NCBI GenBank assembly: GCA_007128495.1
Contig: SKXH01000272.1
Location: forward strand, 1-5,788
Reading direction: 5' to 3'
DNA length: 5,788 nucleotides
DNA from: Bacteroidota bacterium
Lineage (GTDB): Bacteria; Bacteroidota; Ignavibacteria; T3Sed10-11
Within the stretch, counting starts at the first letter, position 1; each line of letters opens with the position of its first letter. The notes under the pieces were generated by a model, which was given only the letters and a program-made list of their open reading frames with translations, was not told where the DNA came from and searched no databases. Positions 1 through 5,617 of this stretch are shown piece by piece. A program made the translations under genes and the position numbers.

Positions 1-1048
1 GACTAATACCGGAGAGCACACCCCGATAGTCGATAATTCTATTAACACGTAGGTTACGTATGTCTACCTTATTCAAAGTTGTTCTGGTATCCTCCTGAGC
101 GGTAAACCATATTTCGTTATTAGACATCCATCCGTGTGCTGTTACCGTTCCCGGAAAATCTTCGATTATCGAAGACCATTCACCTTCATCGACCGGCACA
201 AGAAATACACCGCCATCAATCGGTTCACGGCCTTCACCCCGGGCGTTTTTTATTGCCAGATTATTACCGTCTTGTGAAAAATGTACCTGACCGGTCTTAC
301 CCGGGAGTTCAACGAATAACTCAGCATCGCCGCCCTGCGCATCGACCATATATAAGTCGCCGTAATAACTGGCATCTATCGTGGGTAATTCCGTTCCGAT
401 AAGGGCGATTTGTTCCCCATCGGGCGACCACGAATAATTCCACACACTTATATCGTTACGGACTATTTCGCGGGATTCTTTTATTTCAACATCTATTGCA
501 TGTAAACGAATTGTTCGGTGATCCTGATCTACAACCTTCCAATCGCGTCCCGCCTCGCGTTCCTGTCGCTGCTCTTCCGGTATCGGGTCTTGACTTACAT
601 ATGCAATTTCCCGCCCGTCCGGCGACCACTGGAAAGATCTGACGCCCGTCGGTGCACTTGTTATTTTTTCTGCCTCACCGCCGTCAACAGGTATACGGAA
701 CACCTGTGGTGCTCCATCCCGTGTCGATCGAAATGCAAGCCATTCACCGTCAGGTGAAAAAGCGGGTGACATATCATTTTGTGGATTCCAGGTAAATCGC
801 CTGTATTCATTTTCCGTCGCATCATATAGCCAGATATCGTTATACGTACTTCCGGGACCGTCATCGGCTGTCCGGTGTCGTTGTGCAACAAATGCGATCA
901 GATTTCCATCCGGAGATATATCCGCAGAATGTACGTTACGAATCTGAACTATATCTTCAGGTGTAAGAATACGTTCCTGAGCATTTATTACAAGGGGAAG
1001 AACTAAAAACACACATAATACAATAAATATTCTGTTACCGGATTTCAT
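1..1048 (-). CDS. Secreted S9-family (prolyl oligopeptidase-like) peptidase, N-terminal beta-propeller part, truncated at window edge
   Basis: I translated this reading frame by hand; it stays open for 349 codons and leaves the window at base 1, so the C-terminus is missing. Residues 1-23 form a Sec signal peptide: a basic start (MKSGNR), a hydrophobic core at about 7-21, and a likely cleavage after INA before QERILTPED, so the protein should be exported. The rest is a beta propeller of PD40/TolB-like blades, with SPDG turns at residues 45-48, 98-101, 142-145 and 208-211 and SQDG at 258-261, each followed by a short hydrophobic strand such as IAFV, LAFR, IAYV or IALI. The opening LTPEDIVQIRNV followed by SPDG is typical of acylaminoacyl-peptidase/dipeptidyl-peptidase (S9) proteins, where the propeller gates a C-terminal Ser-Asp-His hydrolase. 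That catalytic domain would lie beyond the left edge and is not seen, so a TolB-like non-enzymatic propeller remains possible. The ATG has a strong GGAGGT 5 nt upstream. It appears to be the last visible gene of the operon, 48 bp after rtcB. Confidence 0.8.
   Translation of the reverse strand, partial: MKSGNRIFIVLCVFLVLPLVINAQERILTPEDIVQIRNVHSADISPDGNLIAFVAQRHRTADDGPGSTYNDIWLYDATENEYRRFTWNPQNDMSPAFSPDGEWLAFRSTRDGAPQVFRIPVDGGEAEKITSAPTGVRSFQWSPDGREIAYVSQDPIPEEQRQEREAGRDWKVVDQDHRTIRLHAIDVEIKESREIVRNDISVWNYSWSPDGEQIALIGTELPTIDASYYGDLYMVDAQGGDAELFVELPGKTGQVHFSQDGNNLAIKNARGEGREPIDGGVFLVPVDEGEWSSIIEDFPGTVTAHGWMSNNEIWFTAQEDTRTTLNKVDIRNLRVNRIIDYRGVLSGIS
159..175. repeat. 17-bp perfect inverted repeat inside the S9-like gene
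   Basis: Two 8-bp arms, TCTTCGAT and ATCGAAGA, flank a single central T. As RNA it could form a 7-bp stem with a TTA loop. It lies in coding sequence (protein segment SSIIEDFP, near residues 292-299), so it may only reflect codon choice. No function is inferred. Confidence 0.4.
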
Positions 1049-1052
1049 AGTT

Positions 1053-1058
1053 ACCTCC
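1053..1058 (-). promoter_or_regulatory. Ribosome binding site of the S9-like peptidase gene
   Basis: On the minus strand GGAGGT lies 4-5 nt before the ATG at 1048. This fixes the start and matches the signal peptide that begins there. No promoter or terminator is evident in the 48 bp between rtcB and this gene, so it is probably read from the upstream operon promoter. Confidence 0.75.
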
Positions 1059-1096
1059 ATCGTTTTCGAATCATGGGATTTGATAGTGTTGAGTTT

Positions 1097-2527
1097 TTAA
1101 CCTTTTATTACACCAATCGGTATTAAGCGGGCTACTTTTCTTGATAATCCTGCCTCATGCACGACATCGACTACCGATTCGACATCTTTATATGCATCGG
1201 GCTGTTCTTCAGTCAAGCCCCGTTTCGATGCACCGCGCACCTTCACACCGCTTTGATTCAACCGTTGCAGCAATTCATTTGCCGATATATCACGGCTTGC
1301 CTTTTTCCGGCTCATCGCTCTACCTGCTCCGTGACACGTTGAACCAAAACTTTCATTCATCGAATTTTCTTCACCCGCAAGTACATATGAACTTGTTCCC
1401 ATACTGCCGGGTATGAGAACCGGCTGCCCAACCGAACGATATTCATCGGTCACGTCAGGATGACCTTTGGGGAATGCACGGGTAGCTCCTTTGCGGTGTA
1501 CAAGCACTTCGCGCTCGCCGTTGCCTGTCTTATGTTTTTCGAATTTCGCGATATTATGTGCAACATCATATACAAGCCGTAGATTACCGTTCTTGAGTAA
1601 CCTATTGAATACATCGCGAGTCCAGTGTGTTATCATCTGTCGATTAGCAAATGCAAAATTTGCAGATGCCGCCATAGCTTTGAGATAACCGTCACCTTCT
1701 TCCGACCGCACAGGTACACACGCAAGCTGTCGGTCGGGTAACGAAATTTTATATTTCTTCAATCCCTGCTGCATTAAATCAAGATAATCGGTACATACCT
1801 GATGGCCGAGACCGCGTGAGCCGGTATGGATAAGGACGACCACCTGTCCCTTATGCAAACCGAATGCTTGAGCTGCCTCATCATCATATACCGAATCGAC
1901 GACCTGGATTTCCAGAAAATGATTCCCGGAACCAAGTGTGCCGAGTTGTTTGATACCGCGCTGCTTTGCCCGATTACTGACCTTCGCCGCATCCGCACTC
2001 TTGATTGTTCCATTCTCTTCGATGCGGTTCAAGTCGATATCCTCTCCATAGCCGTTCTTTACAGCCCATCGCGCACCGGTTTCAAGTACGTCGTTAATTT
2101 CTTTTTCCGAGAGCTTTCTCGGACCTTCTTTGCCTGTACCGCACGGTATTGCTTTAAACAATTCTTCAAGTAGTTGGTCAACATGCGGTTTTATATCCGA
2201 GACTTCAAACGGCGATGCGAGCAACCGGACACCGCAATTAATATCAAACCCGACACCTCCTGCCGACACCACACCGTCATCGGGATCTACTGCGGCAACA
2301 CCGCCGATGCAAAATCCGTACCCCTGGTGTGCATCGGGCATTGCAATCGAATCGCCGATAAGTCCGTTCAGCATTGCAACATTAGCGACCTGATCAAGCG
2401 TCTGATCTTTTGTTATTGCCTCAAGTAGTTTTTCATTTGCGAAGATTTTCCCGTCGCCATTCATACCCTCACGGTATGTTTTCGATAAGCGGTATCTGTA
2501 ACGTCCTATTGATTCTAAATTTTTCAC
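1097..2527 (-). CDS. rtcB: RNA-splicing ligase RtcB (3'-phosphate/5'-OH, archease-partnered type)
   Basis: RtcB is a GTP- and Mn2+-dependent ligase that joins RNA 2',3'-cyclic-phosphate or 3'-phosphate ends to 5'-OH ends via a guanylylated histidine and an activated RNA-3'-pp-G end; it acts in the cytoplasm in tRNA splicing and RNA repair. At 476 residues it has the length of archaeal enzymes (about 480) rather than E. coli RtcB (about 408). The metal and GMP residues are all present: D95 and C98 in GFDINCGVR, N202/H203 in LGSGNHFLE, H234 in LIHTGSRGLGHQV, H324 in DVAHNIAK, and the guanylylated H399 in GSTCHGAGRAMSR. The first four fall at the same positions as in Pyrococcus horikoshii RtcB. 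The C-terminus ends in the family-typical ARLIPIGVIKG. The start is GTG (reverse complement of 2525-2527), chosen because of an AGGAGGT 6 nt upstream. Archease is encoded 23 bp upstream, which fits an archease-dependent enzyme. No rtcA cyclase, rtcR regulator or prfH is in the window. Confidence 0.97.
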   Translation of the reverse strand: MKNLESIGRYRYRLSKTYREGMNGDGKIFANEKLLEAITKDQTLDQVANVAMLNGLIGDSIAMPDAHQGYGFCIGGVAAVDPDDGVVSAGGVGFDINCGVRLLASPFEVSDIKPHVDQLLEELFKAIPCGTGKEGPRKLSEKEINDVLETGARWAVKNGYGEDIDLNRIEENGTIKSADAAKVSNRAKQRGIKQLGTLGSGNHFLEIQVVDSVYDDEAAQAFGLHKGQVVVLIHTGSRGLGHQVCTDYLDLMQQGLKKYKISLPDRQLACVPVRSEEGDGYLKAMAASANFAFANRQMITHWTRDVFNRLLKNGNLRLVYDVAHNIAKFEKHKTGNGEREVLVHRKGATRAFPKGHPDVTDEYRSVGQPVLIPGSMGTSSYVLAGEENSMNESFGSTCHGAGRAMSRKKASRDISANELLQRLNQSGVKVRGASKRGLTEEQPDAYKDVESVVDVVHEAGLSRKVARLIPIGVIKG

Positions 2528-2533
2528 GTCGCC

Positions 2534-2540
2534 ACCTCCT
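2534..2540 (-). promoter_or_regulatory. Strong ribosome binding site of rtcB
   Basis: AGGAGGT on the minus strand ends 6 nt before the GTG start of rtcB. It lies wholly in the 23-bp gap after the archease stop, so rtcB can be loaded independently of upstream translation. The near-perfect match may compensate for the GTG start codon. Confidence 0.8.
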
Positions 2541-2550
2541 GAAATCGATC

Positions 2551-2964
2551 TTAGATATCCACAAATACCCTGATACTATAACCTTGATCTTTTTTCTCGA
2601 ACAATAGTTGATGATATGTTATGGCCTTCACATCCGTACGAACATCGTGATCGCCGGTTCGGGTTTCACCATATAAAACCGCACGGAGTGAATACCCCTT
2701 CATTAACTCCACCTCTGTTTTTGATGGAAGAAACGATTCTCCGTCAATCACATATAACACTTCATTCAAATAGCGCACAAGCAATTGCTCCCAATCGTCG
2801 GCGCCCACCTCAATTGTGCGGGTGTCCTTAGTAGAAACAGCATCGGGATCGGTTATTATCGATACAAGTGCTGTAGCGGCATTTGCCAGTACTTCCTCGC
2901 GCGAAGCGCCGTATGCCTCGAAACCGATATCTGCAGTATGCTCAAGAATTCTATATTTTCTCAC
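2551..2964 (-). CDS. Archease, RtcB activator
   Basis: Archease is a small protein that speeds up RtcB guanylylation and lets the ligase turn over repeatedly; it binds a metal ion through acidic residues. The 137 residues match the usual length (about 140). The signature is at the N-terminus, RILEHTADIGFEAYG, with H9 and D12, and the chain ends in FVDI, giving the C-terminal Asp-Ile (D136, I137) that with D12 forms the archease metal site. LLVRYLNEVLYVID (residues 61-74) is the usual central helix, and KAITYHQL near residue 113 is another familiar family segment. The start is GTG: its GTGA overlaps the TGA of the upstream amidohydrolase by 4 nt, a classic coupling arrangement. A nearby ATG, 4 nt further upstream, is out of frame. 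There is no good Shine-Dalgarno in front, so translation probably depends on ribosomes finishing the amidohydrolase. Its position directly before rtcB is strong functional support. Confidence 0.95.
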   Translation of the reverse strand: MRKYRILEHTADIGFEAYGASREEVLANAATALVSIITDPDAVSTKDTRTIEVGADDWEQLLVRYLNEVLYVIDGESFLPSKTEVELMKGYSLRAVLYGETRTGDHDVRTDVKAITYHQLLFEKKDQGYSIRVFVDI

Positions 2965-4643
2965 TCATTATTCCGGTCGTACACAACAGTTCCGCCGAGT
3001 ACCGTTTTATCCGGGCGAATTTGCAGCAGTTTCGATGCGTCCACGGTCATAACATCTTCCGGATAAATTACAAAATCCGCCAACATACCCGGCTCAAGTG
3101 TTCCTCTGATATCTTCTTCAAACGACGCGTATGCAGCCCAGGAAGTCATCATTTTAAATGCTTCTTCACGTATTACACGCTGCTCGGGGAGCCAACCGCC
3201 TTCCGGTTCAAAATTTTCATCCTGCCGAGTTTCAGCGGCGAAGATCCCGAGCAAAGGATTAACCGGCTCAACCGGAAAATCGGATCCACCGGCAATAATC
3301 GAGCCCTGGTCAATAAACGTCCGCCACGCATAAGCCCCTTTTGCTCGTTCTTCTCCAAGCCGGTCTACCGCCCAGAACATATCGGATGTACAATGAATGG
3401 GCTGCATGCTGGGAATGATACCATATTCCTTAAACCGTATAAAATCATCAGGATGAACAACCTGCGCATGCTCGATCCGCAGCCGGTGATTATGAGCGGG
3501 GATTCTTTGTAACGCCCGTTCGTACGCATTGAGAACAACCCTATTGCCGCGATCACCGATCGCGTGTGTGCAAACCTGAAATCCGTTTTCAAGGGCCTGC
3601 AAGGTAACATCGTAAATTTCATCTTCGGTCGTAAGCAATAATCCATCATTATCGGGCTCATCGCTGTATGGTTCAATCAGTGAAGCGCCGCGTGAACCAA
3701 GTGCACCGTCGGAGTACAATTTGATCGCACGAACGGTAAGCATATTACGCGACTGCCCTTTAATGGGACCGCGTTGTAGAAAATGTTCCCAGGTTTCACC
3801 GGTACCGCCAATAGTAACATAAAGACGGAACGCAGCATCTCTTGAACGTATAATATCCCGGTAAATATCTATTGTTTCAAGCCCCATACCCATATCGTGA
3901 ACGCCCGTTATACCGTACGATAAACATTCCTTGATTGCCAGTTGTACCGCTTCACGTTTTTGAGCCCGTGAATATTCAGGAATTTCATCTTCTACCAATT
4001 TCATTGCGGTATCGATGAGCACACCGGTCGGATTTCCCTCGGCGTCGCGTATAATTCGCCCCCCTTCAGGGTCGGGCGTATCTCGTGTAATTCCCGCCCG
4101 TTCCAGAGCATCACTATTTATCCACGCAGCGTGTCCGTCAACACGCCTCAGGTACACGGGATTATCGGGTGCCACACGATCGAGAACGGTATGATCGGGG
4201 AATTCCCTATCAGGCCAGTGGTTTTGATCCCACCCCCGGCCGCGGATCCACTCGCCGGGTTCGGTATCCCGAACTTCCTCGCTCACGAGGCCGGCAATCT
4301 CCTCAGCACTCGTCGTGCCGACCAGATCGATGATCAGCATACTGGTACCCAACCCGAGCATATGGGCGTGGGCATCGATAAGGCCGGGCATAACCGTACG
4401 ACCCTGTAGATCGATCGTTGTACGGGATTCATATAATTGCTTTATTTGGTCATTTGTACCGGTTGCAACTATTTTTCCATCCTGTATTGCAAGCGCTTCT
4501 ACTGTGTCATTATCATCGTTCATGACATAAATTTTACCGTTGTATACTATCAAATCTACGCCGGTTTCATCGATCATTATAAAATATCCGATAGTTGCAA
4601 TAGCAAAGACGACAAAAAGAATAATAATATTTAGAGGGTTCAT
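2961..4643 (-). CDS. Membrane-anchored YtcJ-like amidohydrolase (Amidohydro_3 family)
   Basis: This is a metal-dependent hydrolase of the amidohydrolase superfamily with a TIM-barrel fold. The 560 residues comprise an N-terminal hydrophobic segment (about 5-24, IIILFVVFAIATIGYFIMI), a small beta-sandwich part (DLIVYNGKIYVMN; VMPGLIDAHAH), the barrel, and the returning sandwich strand at the C-terminus (GMLADFVIYPEDV; VLGGTVVYD). Metal and catalytic candidates are H92 and H94 of DAHAH, K308 in IKLYSDGALGSRGA (possible carboxylated lysine), H360 in THAIGDRGN, H392 in EHAQ and D455 in GGSDFPVEP. These segments are typical of the YtcJ/NfdA-type group, which acts on N-substituted amides or formyl groups; the true substrate cannot be read from sequence. 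The uncleaved-looking hydrophobic N-terminus suggests a membrane-tethered protein, though a signal peptide is possible. Start is ATG with GGAG 4 nt upstream. It is the first gene of the minus-strand block and its stop overlaps the archease start. Confidence 0.92.
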   Translation of the reverse strand: MNPLNIIILFVVFAIATIGYFIMIDETGVDLIVYNGKIYVMNDDNDTVEALAIQDGKIVATGTNDQIKQLYESRTTIDLQGRTVMPGLIDAHAHMLGLGTSMLIIDLVGTTSAEEIAGLVSEEVRDTEPGEWIRGRGWDQNHWPDREFPDHTVLDRVAPDNPVYLRRVDGHAAWINSDALERAGITRDTPDPEGGRIIRDAEGNPTGVLIDTAMKLVEDEIPEYSRAQKREAVQLAIKECLSYGITGVHDMGMGLETIDIYRDIIRSRDAAFRLYVTIGGTGETWEHFLQRGPIKGQSRNMLTVRAIKLYSDGALGSRGASLIEPYSDEPDNDGLLLTTEDEIYDVTLQALENGFQVCTHAIGDRGNRVVLNAYERALQRIPAHNHRLRIEHAQVVHPDDFIRFKEYGIIPSMQPIHCTSDMFWAVDRLGEERAKGAYAWRTFIDQGSIIAGGSDFPVEPVNPLLGIFAAETRQDENFEPEGGWLPEQRVIREEAFKMMTSWAAYASFEEDIRGTLEPGMLADFVIYPEDVMTVDASKLLQIRPDKTVLGGTVVYDRNNE

Positions 4644-4647
4644 GGTT

Positions 4648-4651
4648 CTCC
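4648..4651 (-). promoter_or_regulatory. Ribosome binding site of the amidohydrolase gene
   Basis: CGGAGA on the minus strand (GGAG core) lies 4 nt before the ATG at 4643. It abuts the base of a possible 5'-UTR hairpin at 4652-4680, so its accessibility might be affected by that structure. Confidence 0.6.
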
Positions 4652-4680
4652 GTTGATATCAAGGTGAGGGTATTATCAAC
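4652..4680 (-). promoter_or_regulatory. Possible 5'-UTR hairpin or operator ahead of the amidohydrolase operon
   Basis: GTTGATA at 4652-4658 and TATCAAC at 4674-4680 are perfect 7-bp inverted arms around a 15-nt spacer, ending right next to the Shine-Dalgarno. The proximal arm also belongs to a perfect 10-bp palindrome, TTGATATCAA (4653-4662). The arrangement could be an RNA stem controlling initiation or a DNA site for a dimeric repressor covering the leader. Neither is proved; short AT-rich repeats arise by chance easily. Confidence 0.3.
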
Positions 4681-4683
4681 AAT

Positions 4684-4693
4684 CATAGCTATG
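4684..4693. repeat. 10-bp palindrome CATAGCTATG in the divergent intergenic region
   Basis: A perfect self-complementary 10-mer, 22 bp from the TTGATATCAA palindrome, sits just downstream of the minus-strand -10 candidate, around the expected start of transcription. It could be an operator half of a regulator site. The evidence is only symmetry and position. Confidence 0.3.
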
Positions 4694-4694
4694 T

Positions 4695-4724
4695 AAGATA
4701 AAAAAAATCCTTCAAAAAAGCCAA
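4695..4724 (-). promoter_or_regulatory. Weak sigma70-like promoter candidate for the amidohydrolase-archease-rtcB operon
   Basis: On the minus strand TTGGCT (4724-4719) is followed after 18 bp by TATCTT (4700-4695), which matches the -10 consensus at 4 of 6 bases. The spacer is rich in T tracts (T6 and T8). Initiation near 4688 would leave a leader of about 45 nt containing the inverted repeat. A GATAAT further downstream (around 4671-4676) is an alternative -10 with a poor -35. No other likely promoter is seen within the block. Confidence 0.28.
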
Positions 4725-4733
4725 GATTATTTG

Positions 4734-4762
4734 TTGATTTTAAAGACAGATTTCTCTATGTT
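4734..4762 (+). promoter_or_regulatory. Sigma70-like promoter candidate for mazG
   Basis: TTGATT (4734-4739), a 17-bp spacer and TATGTT (4757-4762) give 4 of 6 matches to each consensus hexamer with optimal spacing. Transcription would begin near 4769 and leave a leader of about 70 nt before the preferred ATG. Both hexamers lie in AT-rich sequence where such matches are common. Confidence 0.35.
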
Positions 4763-4838
4763 TTCAATTTAGTACGTTATTTCGATGCATCATTTTCAAA
4801 ATGTATTCTTTTCAATTATCCATTTAAAGATAACTATT

Positions 4839-5597
4839 ATGAGTTATACCTACAAAGAATTTGTTGAAATAGTCAGACGCCTGCGGCGTGAATGCCCGTG
4901 GGACAGGGAGCAAACGCACGAATCAATCAGGCAAAATCTGATCGAAGAGGCATACGAGGTTGTCGATGCAATCGATGCAGGCAATCTCGAGGAATTGAAA
5001 AAGGAACTCGGCGACCTGTTGCTGCACGTAGTATTCCACTCGGTTATTGCAGAGGAAAAAAAGGAGTTCACACTCGATGAAGTGATATCGCTTATCAGCG
5101 AAAAGCTCATCAGGCGTCATCCGCACGTATTCGGCGAAACTGTGGTTAACGGGCAGGATGAAGTTATACGAAATTGGGAACGGATCAAACTTGATGAAGG
5201 ACGTACATCAGTGATCGACGGTATTCCCGCTGCCCTGCCCGCACTTGTGCGTGCATTACGATTACAGGAAAAAGCATCGAAAGTTGGTTTTGATTGGGAA
5301 AATAAAGAAGACTGCTGGAAAAAAGTCGAGGAAGAGCTTAAAGAATTTAAAAGCGTCGCCGAAGAAAATAACGATAACGAACAAATATCCGATGAACTCG
5401 GCGATCTGCTTTTTTCCATAGTAAATTACTCGCGTTTTCTGAAAATTAACCCGGAGGATGCATTACGGAAAACAAATGAAAAATTTGTCAAACGTTTTCA
5501 GTTCATTGAACAGAAACTTAAAGAGCATGGCAAAGATATTCACGAGACATCGCTTGAGGAAATGGATAAAATTTGGGAAGAGACAAAAGGTGGTTAA
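4839..5597 (+). CDS. mazG: MazG, nucleoside triphosphate pyrophosphohydrolase
   Basis: MazG hydrolyses nucleoside triphosphates to monophosphate and pyrophosphate, a cytoplasmic house-cleaning role that in E. coli also lowers ppGpp during starvation. The 252 residues (E. coli 263) carry two MazG domains. The first opens with CPWDREQTHESI (19-30) and has EEAYE (36-40) with E56/D59 in ELGDLLLHVVFH; family segments RRHPHVFG (92-99) and NWERIK (112-117) follow. The second domain has E166, E169, E186 and D189 (EELKEF and ELGDLLFSIVNYSR), the Mg2+-binding acidic set of the active C-terminal domain. KVGFDW (148-153) precedes it, as in homologues. I place the start at the ATG giving MSYTYKEF; an in-frame ATG 54 nt upstream would add 18 residues (MHHFQNVFFSIIHLKITI) unlike MazG N-termini. 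No clear Shine-Dalgarno precedes either start. It is divergent from the amidohydrolase operon and convergent with phoH, so probably monocistronic. Confidence 0.96.
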   Translation: MSYTYKEFVEIVRRLRRECPWDREQTHESIRQNLIEEAYEVVDAIDAGNLEELKKELGDLLLHVVFHSVIAEEKKEFTLDEVISLISEKLIRRHPHVFGETVVNGQDEVIRNWERIKLDEGRTSVIDGIPAALPALVRALRLQEKASKVGFDWENKEDCWKKVEEELKEFKSVAEENNDNEQISDELGDLLFSIVNYSRFLKINPEDALRKTNEKFVKRFQFIEQKLKEHGKDIHETSLEEMDKIWEETKGG

Positions 5598-5610
5598 TTG
5601 CATTTAACCA
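5591..5610. terminator. Possible weak bidirectional terminator between mazG and phoH
   Basis: TGGTTAA and TTAACCA form a perfect 7-bp stem with a 6-nt TTGCAT loop, overlapping the mazG stop and filling most of the 20-bp gap between the convergent genes. A T run follows within a few bases on each strand: TTTTTA at 5615-5620 on plus, and TTTT after CC on minus. The stem is AT-rich, so termination strength is doubtful. Confidence 0.4.
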
Positions 5611-5617
5611 ATGATTT

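Noticed and set aside
136..891. Short open frames on both strands over the left 900 bases
   Set aside because: The continuous minus-strand frame from 1048 to the window edge, with a signal peptide and repeated SPDG blades, explains this region.
1049..1096. Search for a promoter or terminator between rtcB and the peptidase gene
   Set aside because: Only the Shine-Dalgarno is convincing; no stem-loop with a T-run and no paired -35/-10 hexamers were found in the 48 bp.
1141..2428. Several plus-strand open frames of 60-115 codons opposite rtcB
   Set aside because: They lie antisense to a fully conserved rtcB, have no family-like sequence, are rich in Cys, Arg and Ser as expected of shadow frames, and lack ribosome binding sites.
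2883..3512. A 209-codon plus-strand open frame opposite the amidohydrolase and archease
   Set aside because: It crosses the junction of two clear minus-strand genes, has no recognisable domain or start signal, and its composition is that of a reversed coding strand.
4700..4719. A8 and A6 tracts in the divergent intergenic region as a possible terminator T-run
   Set aside because: No stem precedes either tract on either strand, and the position between divergent genes fits promoter-region AT richness better.
5178..5400. Idea that MazG here could belong to a MazEF toxin-antitoxin locus
   Set aside because: No mazE or mazF is adjacent; the gene stands alone between divergent and convergent neighbours.
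4850..5419. Minus-strand serine-rich frames opposite mazG
   Set aside because: They are antisense shadows of the conserved MazG sequence; the Ser/Phe-rich translation arises from Glu/Lys codons read in reverse.
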